NCBI GenBank assembly: GCA_029964075.1
Contig: CM057148.1
Location: 31,737,916-31,801,915 of the forward strand
DNA length: 64,000 bases
Source of the DNA: Patiria pectinifera
Lineage: Eukaryota; Echinodermata; Asteroidea; Valvatida; Asterinidae
Direction of reading: 5' to 3'
Both the position numbers and the translations under genes were made by a program. How positions within the stretch are numbered: the stretch's first letter is position 1; each line of letters starts with the position of its first letter. Positions 45,441 to 56,990 of the stretch are shown piece by piece. The notes below the pieces were generated by a model that saw only the letters and a program-made list of their open reading frames with translations, searched no databases and had not been told where the DNA came from.

Positions 45441-45559
45441 ATGACAGCAACCATAGTTGAGCATACTGACTGGCTGATAGATCAAGGTGTGACAAAATTC
45501 ATTGGGGTTGAGAAAGAAGACATTGTTCAAAGCCTGTTAAATCACTACATGGTTTACAG
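45441..45559 (+). CDS. HECT middle exon
   Basis: 119 nt, acceptor GCTCTGCAG, donor TACAG|GTGAGT. It encodes IVEHTDWLIDQGVTKFIGVE and DIVQSLLNHYMVYR, matching the helix before the HECT C-lobe linker, and keeps phase with both neighbours. Confidence 0.7.
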
Positions 45560-45683
45560 GTGAGTAACTCTAAAAGTGCATTTAACCCGGAAAAAGGGTA
45601 CAGAAGCCATTACTGGTTAACTGCTTATAGCCCGGCACCCAAACCCGAGCAAAAATAGTTGACTATTTGGGAGGACGCCATCA

Positions 45684-45755
45684 TGGCGCTGGATAGCTCA
45701 GGTGGTACGGTAATCCAGAGGTCTCGGGTTCAAGTCCCAGTACAGTCAAATTGTT
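45684..45755 (+). mobile_element. tRNA-like sequence (SINE head or tRNA pseudogene)
   Basis: GCTGGATAGCTCAGGTGGTA resembles a tRNA D-arm and A box, and TCTCGGGTTCAAGTCCCAG a T-arm and B box. The spacing between them is shortened and no complete anticodon arm or acceptor pairing is visible. It lies in an intron of the HECT-type gene. Confidence 0.65.
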
Positions 45756-45845
45756 TTTGGCTCAAATTAAAAGTCAATTGATAACATTGTTACTTTTATT
45801 GTACCCTATCATGCTTCATCAGATAGCAGTTCTGTAACTAAAACA

Positions 45846-46512
45846 CGGCGAGTCAAAAAGAAGGTAACTGAGATTAATAATTGTTCCCTTAAAACATGAT
45901 TACTTTTGGTTCAACATTGCATGGCGTACTACAATGAGCATATTCTCTCACACATCAGAAAGAAATAATCACTGAAATTGATCCTTGCTGTCAGGAGTAA
46001 AGGCACCTATTATTACAGCTGTCCATGGAAAGCTGAAATGTTTGGAAGCTATTTAATGAGCACTAGATATTATACACAGGCTTTGAAATTCCAGTGAGAT
46101 TTAAATCCGTGAGTTTGCATCACACCCTTAATCAGTGTCAATTATAACAGAATGATCTTCGACCCATGTAAAACTTTTTTTTTTCTTCAGGCATTGCCAA
46201 TATGGCACCTCATTGCAAATTTGAAGAATAAACAAAATTCAACCTATTTATTTTTTTAAATGAGAATTTTGAGTTTTGTAGGTTTTCCTTACTTTCGTTC
46301 AACATTCCATGGACAGATGTAAAAATAAGTTTGTTTTTATATTAAAACAGGTATAACTCCAGATAGCAAAGATCAGTTGCAGTGATTTTTTCTTTCCGAT
46401 GTGTGCATGGGAGAATATGCTCGTTTTAATACACCATGCAATGTTGAATCAATGTAATCATGTTTTAGTGAAACAATGATTAATCTCGGTAACCTTCTTT
46501 TTGACTCACCCT
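45846..46512. mobile_element. MITE with GAGTCAAAAAGAAGGT ends
   Basis: CGGCGAGTCAAAAAGAAGGTA on the left pairs with the inverse TACCTTCTTTTTGACTCACC-like right end (with one-base differences). The pairing continues inwards (AGATTAAT, AACATGATTAC, CAACATTGCATGG). The ends resemble mariner-type GGGTGAGTCAAAAAG repeats. A TA target site is likely on the right (CCCTATAG) but degraded on the left. Confidence 0.6.
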
Positions 46513-46660
46513 ATAGCACATCTGGCAGCAAAGCAAGGATTACATAAATTACTCTTTTTTGGGGGAGTAATGTATGCCGATGGACAGTGTGCTCTTCTTT
46601 TCAAATGCTTTAAGTCTCAATTTTACAAACGATTGAACATTTCAATTGTATTTCATCAAG

Positions 46661-46878
46661 GGTTCAGCCAGCCACGAGTCAATTCATTAGTGGATTAGGA
46701 GAAGATGAACAAAATCAGCACACAGCTAGATGCCTTCTCGTCCAACATGACATATCTTTGACACCCAAGAGCTTGAAGGAGTTGTATAAGGTGGAGTACT
46801 TTCCTGAGGGCTCAAACAACAAGTCTGCTGAGGATGACATCATCTACTCCTTTGAGGTCTTCATAGGAAATTGCTCAA
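46661..46878 (+). CDS. HECT C-lobe linker exon
   Basis: 218 nt after TTTCATCAAG, ending TGCTCAA|GTAAGT. It reads VQPATSQFISGLGEDEQN, LKELYKVEYFPEGSNNKSAE and SFEVFIGNCS. These follow the order of the HECT domain between the helical N-lobe and the cysteine-bearing C-lobe. Confidence 0.75.
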
Positions 46879-47182
46879 GTAAGTACAGATTAAAGATAAT
46901 GACATTGAGTTGTATTTAATAAGCAGATTGTGTATAATTAGGATGAAGTGAAAACTAATCAGTCTGTAAACGTGACACCCTACTACTTTCCATTGCATAT
47001 TTACAATTAGATATTATTTTGCTTACTGGGCCTATTTACAAGCCAAACCAAGCCAAGCCAAGAATTCGATAAAAATCATTATACATTTTAAAATCAACAA
47101 CAAAAATTATTCGTATAAAATAAAATTATAACAAATTTGTCAGTTTTTGGGTTAAATATGGCATGTTGTTATTATGTTTCAG

Positions 47183-47439
47183 GGCAACCTTGTACAGGGC
47201 AAGTTAAATTGACTCAGCTGCTTGACTTCTGGACAGGAGCAGACTGCATTCCTCCATGTGGGTTCAAGAAACGCCTTATGGTTGGATTTTACACTGCTGT
47301 AACAGGTGAAAGGCGATTACCATCTGCATACACATGCGGCCCCACATTGTCACTTCCAAGAGGAGTTGATGATCCTGACGCGTTCCACCGCATGATGGAA
47401 GATGCCATCCTCAACTGTCAGGGTTTTGGGAGAATTTAG
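47183..47439 (+). CDS. HECT terminal exon with catalytic cysteine
   Basis: Acceptor TTATGTTTCAG, 85 codons and TAG. It contains LLDFWTGADCIPPCGFKKRL and the active-site loop RLPSAYTCGPTLSLPRGVDD, with the cysteine at the usual TC position, ending ILNCQGFGRI. A diverged copy of this exon lies about 860 bases downstream. Confidence 0.85.
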
Positions 47440-48840
47440 CCATCTGCCCTCCATAGAAGCTAGTTGTTTCCTTTTCACAGTCTCACATCCTATTTCATTT
47501 CAATTACAACTTACTCACTTGACTTAATCATTGATGGCCTCAACTATGGTGATTGGTAAAATGTTTGTTTGGCTCGCTTTTGCCGAGTTACTTTTTTTTT
47601 AACTTGTAGTTTTGAAGATAAAAGTCAGCTGTGTATTAGCTTCATGAAAGGTCAGACTCTGTAAAAAAAAAAAAGCCTTTCCTAAAAACAGTTAAATCTT
47701 TGGTTTATTCATAGATCCACCCACGCCACAACATTGGTGATGTTTAGGTTAATGGTTTGAAATTATAAAAAAAATGGATATGATGGTCTCTGCGTCGATG
47801 ATTGGTAAAAAGAAGACTTGTTTGTTTGGCTCATTCTTGCCATATGCTTAATTGAGTATTTTATAAAGTTGTTACTAGTTTTGAAGATAAAAGTCAGGTG
47901 TGCATTCTCTCTTTATGAATAGTAACAGTATAGTTAGCTTATTGGAAGACATATTTCTGAAGGGATAAAGTTGTGGAGACTACTGGCAACTCTATCCACT
48001 GGGAAAAGTGATTGGGTATGTCTAAGAAATATAACAATGCCACCAGTGAGCAGACTGCATTCCTCCATATGGGTTCAAGAAACGACATATGGTTGGATTT
48101 TACACTGCTGTAACAGGTGTAAGGCGGTAGCCATCTGCATACACATGCGGCCCCACATTGTCACTTCCAAGAGGAGTAGATGATCCTGACGCGTTCCACC
48201 GCATGGTGGTAGATCCCATCCTGTCAGGGTTCTGGGAGAGTATTATCATTTGGCCTCAATAGAAATCAGTTGTTCTTTTTCACAGTCTTACATCCTAGTT
48301 CGTTACAATTACAACTTGCTCACTACTTAATCATTCAATATTACCAAATATCCGGTTCGAAGAATTAATGATCTAAAGGTTTCAAATAAAGTGATTTTCA
48401 ATTGTTAGAGATGATAGAAATGCACTGATTTTGAATTGTGTTTAAGTCCGAGTACAAAAATATTGCGAAGAGAAATATCTTGCGTGAACTGATGTAATAG
48501 ATGTTGCTACACCCGTGAGTGTTTATGACCCATACAAGTTCATCATATGTCCAACACCACCCCCTACATGATGATTGGTAAAAGTAGACTTGTTTGTTTG
48601 GCTCGTTCTTGCCTTATGTTTAAATCAAGTATTGTATTAAACTTGTTACTAATTTTGAAGATAAAATCCAGCTGTGCATTGTCTCTTTATTAATAGTAAA
48701 AGTATACTTAGCATATTGGAAGTCATGTTTTTCTGAAGGGATAAAGTTATGGAGACTACTTGTAACTCTAACAAAAAATGATGATGGGAGTATGTTGAAG
48801 AAATATAACAATGACACCAGTGATCAGACAAATTTAAATG
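47440..48840 (+). repeat. Tandem duplication of the last HECT exon and 3' flank
   Basis: Matching blocks recur with a period of about 780-800: GATTGGTAAA..TTGTTTGGCTCG.TTTTGCC near 47551, 47798 and 48573; CACAGTCT.ACATCCTA.TTC near 47476 and 48280; and GAAGGGATAAAGTT.TGGAGACTACT near 47957 and 48736. The copies differ by many substitutions, so the duplication is old. Confidence 0.8.
48046..48240 (+). pseudogene. Pseudo-exon copy of the HECT terminal exon
   Basis: GAGCAGACTGCATTCCTCCA onwards repeats the terminal exon at 47240-47430, including the ACATGCGGCCCCACATTGTC cysteine-loop segment. The frame is destroyed: GGCGATTACCA has become GGCGGTAGCCA (a stop), a stop follows AGAGGAGTAGAT, and small deletions occur. 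It lacks the 5' part of the exon and a splice acceptor. Confidence 0.8.
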
Positions 48841-49397
48841 ACAAACGTTATTTTCTGTCTCTCTCTCTCCCCTCTTTTATTACCGTCAATTTAGGCAATA
48901 CATGTACATTACTTTGAAAAACACATCCACAAGAAAAACTGCACGTCACAAAATAGAAAATGCCATATAACGTTAGAGAAAATAATAATGCTTAAAGGGT
49001 GTCTAACCTAGGACTGATTCATTTCCATTATCACAATCCATTCACTCTCTGTTGTTTTAGGTCCGAGCAAACAGCAAAACCCTGGATGAGTACCTGTCCA
49101 TACTGGTTGATTTACCTTTGTGAGCTAAAGCTCGGCGGCTATCTTTAATTTGAAGGTCAACAAAAGGTCAAATCATCAAATCGACATCAAATATGAATTC
49201 CTGAACCCCTAAATCCCAGAAACAATTATATTGCAGCACTGTGGGCCAAACCATTGAAAAAGAAACAATTTTCAAAATGGCCGACGTTGGGAATTTGGGA
49301 TTCGGACCCCCCATGGATTCCACCCACACTTTTGCGAGCGATACCCCGCTATAATTTCTATTTCACCTTCATAGAAGACAAATCCACTGATAAACGA
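48841..49397. other. Non-coding stretch left of the Ginger-like element
   Basis: No supported gene. The target duplication ACCTT (49398-49402) of the large transposon lies at its right edge. Confidence 0.4.
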
Positions 49398-49402
49398 ACC
49401 TT

Positions 49403-49670
49403 TGTTACAACTGATAATGTAGTAACCAACGGATAATGTATCACCAACCGATAATGTATCACAAATTGACCGATATTGTATCACTAACCGATAATGTATC
49501 AAAAATTGACTGATAGTGTAGTAAAATTTGTATCCGATAATGTATCACGTGTCGACGGATAATGTATCTACAAAATAACTGTATCCGATAATGTATCACC
49601 ACGGAACGGATAATGTATCAACCGATAATGTATCAAACATCAACCGATAATGTATCAGTATTGGGAAAAG
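49403..49670 (+). repeat. Left terminal inverted repeat of the Ginger-type element
   Basis: Starts TGTTACAACTGATAATGTAG and ends near CAGTATTGGGAAAAG. Composed almost wholly of degenerate (C/A)CGATAATGTATCA units in one orientation, spaced about 14-30 bases. It differs from the right repeat by only a handful of substitutions. Confidence 0.92.
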
Positions 49671-50735
49671 TTGGAAATATTGCAAATTGATTAAAGTCTA
49701 ATTAGTGCCTTTACTATGATGAGTCCCCACTCGGGAAAGTTTATCATTAAGAATTTTTTTTTTTTCTTTTTTTTTAAATTTGGGAGGTAGGGGTTGCTCT
49801 GGTTTGGAGACGCTCTACTTCCAAGTGGCCCTAGGCTAGTGGCGTATCCAGCTTTTGATGGCGGGTGGAGGGGGGATGGTAACCGCACTCACACATCCGC
49901 GCCCCAATATGGACAATTTCTTTGCTCCGGACACTTGGCCTCCGTATGGGCTCCGTGCTCTAACACAAGAGGGCGCATTTTACCACTGCTGAGAGCCCCG
50001 TGGACGTACTTAACCATTGATCTCCGTATAGAGATCAATGGACGGGACACAGCATGTGCGTACTGTACTGTACTGGTTCGCGCGGAAAGTTCCACACCAC
50101 TTCCAGAATGTGCCAAGGCTATTAGCCGCAGCATCTTCGCATGATCGTCAGGCAACGTCGGCGCGCGCATACGTTCAATTTAACTTGCGATGGTCTCCCA
50201 GACTATTCCCTCTCCAATAACTTTGCATCATTCAAAATACGCAGTGGATGGACCGGGAACCAGTCTGGGTCCTTTTCCAACTCTCCGTTTCTGGCCGTTG
50301 AAGGGGCACTTGTGCACGGAGCCCATAGCTCCGTGGTAAAATCAAAAACTGAGGGGGGGGGGGGGCTGGTTCTTTTCTTCCAAATGGGGGCGCTCTTACA
50401 AACTGACCATTATTTTGCAAACTGGAAATATACATGCCGATTTTCATGACGAATTGTAAAAGTTTTGGAGCTTTTGGGGGGGGGGGTTATGTCCGAACTC
50501 TTTAACCATTTTATGGAAAAGTTACCGAAAAAAAATTCTGTCAAAATACGTTATCTATATCACCAAGTCGGTTGGGCGGTAAATAAAGAATAAAAGAAAA
50601 GGTGGGCTAGGAGAGTCCCTATGAAGTCACAAAGTCAAATCACTACCATGGTGTGGGTTTTGCCTGGAAAGTAGTACATTACGTAAAGACCTAGGAGTAT
50701 GCGCAACACCTGTCACGGGGAGTGTCATAAGGGCT

Positions 50736-52944
50736 TGTTACAACTGATAATGTAGTAACCAACCGATAACGTATCACCAACCGATAATGTATCACAAATT
50801 GACCGATATTGTATCACTAACCGATAATGTACCAAAAATTGACTGATAGTGTAGTAAAATTTGTATCCGATAATGTATCACGTGTCGACGGATAATGTAA
50901 CTACAAAATAACTGTATCCGATAATGTATCACCACGGAACGGATACTGTATCAACCGATAATGTATCAAAAAATCAACCGATAATGTATCAGTATTGGGA
51001 AAAGGTGGAAATATTGCAAATTAATTAAAGTCTAATAAGTGCCTTTACTATGATAAGTCCCCACTCGAGAAAGTTTATCATTAAGAATATTTTTTTTTGA
51101 TTTGGGAGGTAGGTAGTTGCTCTAGTTTGGAGACGCTCTACTTCCAATTGGGCCTAGGCTAGTGGCGTATCCAGCTTTTCATGTCAAGGGGGGGGGGGGG
51201 TAACCGCACTCGCACATCCGCGCCGAAATGTGGACAAGTTCTTTTCTCCGGACACTTGGCCTCCATATGGGCTCCGTTCTGCGACACAAGAGGGCGCGAT
51301 TTACCACTTTTGAGAGCCCCATGGACGTACGGGACCATTGATTTCCGAATGGAGATCAATGGACGGGACACAGCATGTGCGCACTGTACTGTACTGGTTC
51401 GCGCGCAAAGTTCCACACCGCTTCCAGAATGTGCCAGAATGTGGCTATTAGCAGCAGCGTCTTCGCATGAGCGCCAGGCAACGTCGGCGCGCGCATACGT
51501 TCAATTTAACTTGCGATGGTCTCCCAGACTATTCCCTCCCCCAATAACTTTGCATCATTCAAATACGCGCTGTGCATGAACCGGGAACACATACTACTGG
51601 CGAGGCATGTGTATAGCAAAACTACCATCTTAAATGATCATGTAACTTGAGCTGTCAAAAAGATACAATGTAACAAGTTTACCGGATTTAGGCGGCAATC
51701 GTCGAAGATAGTCTAGATGCGATCCAGCTTCATGGGTCCCTTGTCGACCCCAGTCGATTTTTTTTCTTACAGATTTGAAAAGGGCACAATCACAGCATTA
51801 CTGCTCATTTAGTGGGGATGGGGGAGGGGGATGAGGGGGGAGGGGGGTCGTGCCATATTTTTAACGGGGAGAGCTGATAAAATCCTACAATCATGTACAC
51901 AATATTACTGTACCGTACAAAATAATACCCCGGCTTTTTTTAGGGGGGGGGGGGCAGCTGTGTCCCAAAACAAATTGCATACAAATTCCTTAAAAAAATA
52001 ATGCACCCCCCCCTCTGCTGTGACACCCTCCCCCCCCCCCCAAAAAAAATACTGGTATAATGTCCGCCTGTTCAAAATACGGACGGAGGCAGCTTAGATA
52101 GGGTGTATGTTTACACCATTCTGTAATCCAGTGTTAATAATTGTCAAATTTGAATAGCGTCCCCTATTGAAATATGATAACCCCCTTCCCCAAGTTTTTG
52201 ATTTTACGGAGGCCGAGTGTTCGGAAAAACAATCCTGTGTAATTTTCAGATTGTTTTGCTGATGAACCACCCTCCCGCGAAAATTCCTGGATCCGCCCTT
52301 GCAACAGTAGCGTAAATCTGCGCTGGGGACTTGGGGATGGGGGATAGCTAAAAAAAAAAAGTCCTGGCCGTGAAATACAAGCGGGGGGGGGGGGCCTTGC
52401 TGGAGACCACATGACACTGGGGTTGCTGTTCATGATACAGACGTCCCAGCGCATTTCAAGCTATTTGTATTTTTTCTCCCTTTCTCAATACTATTTAATA
52501 CATTTCGGCGGTTGGAAAGTTTGAAAAATACCTCAAAATAAGCCCTTTTTCTCTAAATACAAAATAATGGGGCTGGTGGTGATCAACTAGCCCAGACCCC
52601 CCCCCCCCCCTCCACCCCCTCCCTGGTCAAAACGTGGGGTGGGATAATCGGACATAAAACAAACATTTGTGTACACCTTTTCCCAATACTGATACATTAT
52701 CTGTTGATTTATGATACATTATCGGTTGATACAGTATCCGTTCCGTGGTGATACATTATCGGATACAGTTATTTTGTAGTTACATTATCCGTCGACACGT
52801 GATACATTATCGGATACAAATTTTACTACACTATCAGTCAATTTTTGGTACATTATCGGTTAGTGATACAATATCGGTCAATTTGTGATACATTATCGGT
52901 TGGTGATACGTTATCGGTTGGTTACTACATTATCAGTTGTAACA
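50736..52944. mobile_element. Nested non-autonomous Ginger derivative (2.2 kb)
   Basis: Same terminal repeats as the host element (left 50736-51005, right 52677-52944), flanked by GGGCT on both sides (50731-50735, 52945-52949). Its left interior (GGAGACGCTCTACTTCCAA, GGACACTTGGCCTCC, GGCAACGTCGGCGCGCGCAT) matches the host element at 49790-50200. Its right interior (GCAAAACTACCATCT, GGCAGCTTAGATAGGG, CTGGATCCGCC) matches the host at 60490-61320. The coding middle is deleted. It is therefore an internal-deletion derivative that inserted into an autonomous relative. Confidence 0.93.
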
Positions 52945-52999
52945 GGGCTTTATCAGGGAAACTTGACACAACTTTTCAAATCTAGTACGCTTTGCAAAC

Positions 53000-54110
53000 C
53001 AAGAACATAATCATTGTTTCATTTAGTATTAATTCCAAGGCGAGGTTGGCCCCGAGCGCAGACATTTCAAGCACTGAGTTCCGTTCCGACGCATACTGAT
53101 CAATACTAAAATGCCAAAGTAGGTAAATAAAAGTTTGAAAAATGACCGGTAATTTGTATGCAGAAAACAAATGCAAGGCACGAGCGGAAGATACCTCATA
53201 CACACCAATGTCCCATTTCTATTATATTCAACATAATAGACACGTTAGAAACGTTCAGCAAATAGTATGGTCATTTTCTTGGCGTATGTGACAATTTTAT
53301 TTATTTTTTGGTTGTTGAATGATTTAACAATCATCACATTTTAAAGGAAATTAAGCTCCAACGTACATTTTAAAAGTCCATTTCAAAATTCACAATAAGT
53401 TTATGTTTTTTTTTCCTACAATGATTTCTTCAATCCGATTCTCAAAAAGATGTGAGAAAATGTCAGGGATTCCAAAAAGATAACCATACTAGAAGAAAGG
53501 AAGGCTTAAAAAAAACACAGACTCATTAATTACAATGTGAGGACTTGTCTTTTTTGCGCTGTAGTCTTTCCTCAAGCGTTAAGAAAGCTGCGCAAGAAAT
53601 AGCTACCGAAATATTATTATCCTCAGCTCAGGATAGCCCTAGCAACCGTTATATCATGGAGGAATACCAACACACTATAAAATCAGCGGCCGCAGGTCCT
53701 CATCTCACCAGTCTTCCTATTAGGGTCAGAACGCCCGCCCCTGAATTATTAGTGTACCGCCTGCTTTGGTGAATAAAGAAGCCATCTTGACACTTCTTTA
53801 GTTGTTATGCAAAAAAATAGAGAAAAAGTTATACCTTTTGCGTTTATTGGTGACTTCAAGAATTTTTTTCAGTTGATATTAAGGAAAATATAGCTTTAAT
53901 GGTTTCTTTCAGGTTGCTGTAAATAGTTGGTTATATTTCCAAAGTTATGATTTGCTATATAGATAGGACGCTAAATGTTACAATGTGTACAACCAAATGA
54001 ATCTTGTGATGTGAACAATCCAACTATTTTTATGACTACCGTTTTAAATTTTGCAACTAACATAGCCCTGTCTTTTGGAGCAGGTCAATTTATACCAGTT
54101 TAAATACATA
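53000..54110. other. Non-coding part of the Ginger-type element
   Basis: No supported coding region. The small plus frame at 53545-53772 has no recognised domain. Confidence 0.4.
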
Positions 54111-55430
54111 AACACAATGTGGCACTTTTTGCTAAATGACCAAACTATAAAATGCACATAACATCAATTTATATCCATGTTTAAAAACACAACATTAATT
54201 TCTAATAGCTAAAAGTGCTAACTTTACACTAACTTTTATCAACAATGTTAACTTTAAGGAGAACCAAGCAAAATAGTAATCAACCTTAAAGGGGTATGAT
54301 TTTGGGTACACTGGACAGCATTTTTTTAACACCTTTTGCAACACAAACCGATATGTTTACTTGTTTCATACACTATACTACAGCCAATGGTTCCTTAATT
54401 TGGATATGGATAATATATAAAACGCATATAAAACGATCAGCATAAATGTAAAGCTCAACGTACCAAAAATATAGCTGGTATAACACAAATCAACATTGTC
54501 GAAAACTACTGAAAATGTTGCGAACAATGTTATGCGTTAGAGGCCAAAGCGCATGACACCTTCTTTATACTGGCATGATGCTCAATGGTAAGAACCTGAA
54601 GGGTAGCTACTTCCAAAATGAGTTATCTGTTTTATACATATTAGGCCACAATAGGTCGTGGACATTTTAGCGACACGATAAAAATGGAATGCACGTAACA
54701 TCAGTAGCAATTGTAAAAAAAAAAAAAACACCGCACAACAAAGTTTCTCTCTACTAGCTTAAATTGCTAACTTTAAATAACTTTTATCAACAGTTTAAAC
54801 TTTTAAAAGAGCAAAGCAACATTGTTCAAACGATAAAGGGGAAGGGAGATTTCGGGTACTCGACAGCAGTTTGTACAACTTCACCGAAAACCAACCGATA
54901 AGTTTTATACACTATATGTTACAGCCCATGGTTCCCATAAATCTGGAAATTGTGTCGTTCTGGATGCCCTGATAACGGAGCTCGGCTTCCGATATACTAA
55001 CTTGATGGTAATGGGTCCTGTCCCTTTTCAAAATCTTGGCTCCCATGTTTACTAAATTACAAGCCTACCTCCGTTACCATAGCGACTACAACAGAACAAC
55101 ACAGTGTCATAACATATGTATTACTGACTTCAATACGGCATTTCATGTAAAAATTTTCGGTTGGTATTTTTGAAAGTTGAAGGTTGTGAAAATTGCTGTT
55201 AAAATCTATACCAACCCCAAAACAAAGAAATAAATTAGCATCTGGATATAATTATAAAACGCACATAAAAGGCTAAATATTAATGTAACATATACCTCAT
55301 CTTACAAAACATATAGCTAGTAAAACAAAATCATCATTGTCAAAAACTATACAGTTTGTTGCGATTTTCTTTATGTGTTTGGGAACAAAGTAAATTTGTA
55401 TTATGTGATTACTGATCACGTTTCAGTTAG
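54110..55430. repeat. Tandem duplication downstream of the transposon gene
   Basis: Unit A (about 54110-54660) and unit B (about 54740-55480) share TAACTTTTATCAACA, GGGTAC..GACAGCA, CATACACTATA..TACAGCC.ATGGTTCC, AAAACGCA.ATAAAA and GTAGCTACTTCCAAAAT. The last match includes the final codons of the OTU/F-box ORF, so the duplication copied the end of the gene. Unit B carries an extra block of about 275 bases (54955-55230). Confidence 0.7.
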
Positions 55431-56990
55431 CTACTTCCAAAATACGTTATCTATTTCATACATGTTGGGTCTGCCGTCTCGAGCTGGGCAAATTATCACC
55501 CAGGCGCGCCACCACATTTTGTGTCCAGAAAGCATCTCTTTAACGGCCAAGCTCAAGCCACTAGTTTTTCCAGCCTTCTTGATGATTCGTTGCACAGATA
55601 GCGTTGTTGGTCCGTCCTGAAGTCCGAGTTCGTCTGCTAATGTTTGCCCGATGTGAAGTGGAAAAAGGCGCTTGAAAAGCTTTATACGATCAGAGCACTG
55701 TGTGCATGTGGCGCAATGCCTTTGACTTAGGTGTTGAAACGTATGACTAACCAAGACAAGTCGCCCTACGCTACGCACATCTTTATGAATGACATCAGAG
55801 AGAATCATGTACCAAATTTCAGGAGGTAAAGAAGGAATGGAAACGGTAGTATTTTCTCCCTCACCCGTCTCGAAACGGACGTGGGATTCATCAAAACCTT
55901 CCCCTGATCCATCGACATCACCTATACGATTTCCTTCGATGTCCACAAAAGCTTCGGTGATGAGGTCATCTTTTTTTTCGATGTCCTCCATATCTTCAGT
56001 GGTGAGATCTTCAGCTTCTTCGTTGTCCCTCGTATCTTCAGTGATGAGATCTTCAGATCCTTTGGTGTCTAGCGTATCTTCAGTGACGGGTTCCTCAGCT
56101 TCTTCGATGTCCTCCGTATCTTCTGTGAGGAGATCTTCAGATCCTTTGGTGTCTTCCGTATCTTCAGTGACGGGTTCCTCAGCTTCTTCGATGTCCTCCG
56201 TATCTTCAGTGATGAGATCTTCAGATCCTTTGGTGTCTAGCGTATCTTCAGTGACGGGTTCCTCAGCTTCTTCGATGTCCTCCGTATCTTCTGTGAGGAG
56301 ATCTTCAGATCCTTTGGTGTCTTCCGTATCTTCAGTGACGGGTTCCTCAGCTTCTTCAATGTCCTCCGTATCTTCAGTGACGAGTTCTTCAGATCCCTCG
56401 ATGTCCTCACCAGCTTGATTAATGGGTCCACAAACTTCTTCGATTTCTTCACTGGATGTAGTATGGTCAGCATGAAGAGGTCCTCCACAGTGTTCGGAAT
56501 CTGTTTCGCCGGATCCGTTTCCCTCAAATAGGCCAATCGCTTGTACTCGGGCACTGTAGTTGCCTTTCAAGCTGTAATAGTGCTCCCCTTGTCCTTCTGC
56601 CTCGTGTCCAAGCCAGAGTGTTGGTATGTCCGCTTCATATTCACCCGACGGCGAAATTATTCTAGTGGCTTGAGGTCCCAAAGAAGAAAAAATAATGAAC
56701 TGAACGTTGAATATTTCCGATGTTCGTTGCAAAGTGATGTGGTCACCGTAAGTTCCGTTGGCTGTCATTGATTCGAGGTATGCTTGAAAATTCTGCCTTC
56801 CGATGAAAAGTGAAAGAGGTGTCCCATCTCTTAAATTGGGGTTTTCACGGAGACTCGCTACGATTTGTCTCCGGACTGTTGATGCAGACCGACATATTCC
56901 AACAGTTGCGAGTTGGCTGGCTAGGGCAGCAAATTGACAATTCCCATCCGGGGGAGGGTCTTCGTAGATTTCGAACCCGTGCCGACTCAA
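55431..56990 (-). pseudogene. OTU protease, acidic repeat tract and F-box segment of the transposon protein
   Basis: 519 codons, TAG at the end. Residues 10-141 form an OTU-type cysteine protease: ProProAspGlyAsnCysGlnPhe with Asp15 and Cys18, and GEHYYSL with His137. OTU enzymes remove ubiquitin. Residues about 195-360 are ten or more 14-residue repeats such as EDTEDIEEAEEPVT and EDTLDTKGSEDLIT, arranged as an 84-bp higher-order DNA unit. About residues 385-425, SIPSLPPEIWYMILSDVI and later RSVGRLVLVSHTFQHLS, look like an F-box, which would bind Skp1. The 100 residues after it are unassigned. The first listed codon is TTG, not ATG: the frame is open upstream (GEW before LSRHG), so this is the C-terminal part of the integrase polyprotein, separated by one frame change at 56996-56999. 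Confidence 0.85.

Larger units (their letters stand above)
38735..47439 (+). pseudogene. HECT-type E3 ubiquitin ligase (G2E3-like), interrupted
   Basis: Exon pieces: 38721-38806, 39526 to about 40167, 40708-40782, 41055-41205, 42499-42740, 43738-43999, 45441-45559, 46661-46878, 47183-47439. They encode a SAM-like start (MDLYQFMRDRVIPEATIERM / LLIDDKQLHAFLPHLGDRVAV), a basic region with IGWMHYDEVQKQYKQVR and GGGTRKL, a ubiquitin-interacting motif (EEDQSLAAAIEASLND) and a HECT domain ending at the cysteine loop (PSAYTCGPTLSLPRG) and GFGRI. HECT ligases form a thioester at this cysteine before transferring ubiquitin. The order matches uncharacterised HECT proteins common in fish and invertebrates. 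Breaks: a frame change near 39622-39648, in-frame TAG at 40035-40037, and a frame change near 41120 before the UIM. The HECT exons themselves join in frame. An exon may be missing between 41205 and 42499. Pseudogene or assembly errors. Confidence 0.8.

Noticed and set aside
45684-45755. Functional tRNA gene
   Set aside because: A and B boxes are present, but the spacing is too short and no anticodon arm or acceptor stem can be formed convincingly.
49403-49670. Possible CRISPR-like array because of regularly repeated 14-base motifs
   Set aside because: Spacers are not uniform, the block recurs as terminal inverted repeats with target duplications, and the sequence is eukaryotic.
55789-56418. 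209-codon serine-rich plus-strand frame
   Set aside because: It is the complementary reading of the acidic coding repeats of the OTU/F-box gene.
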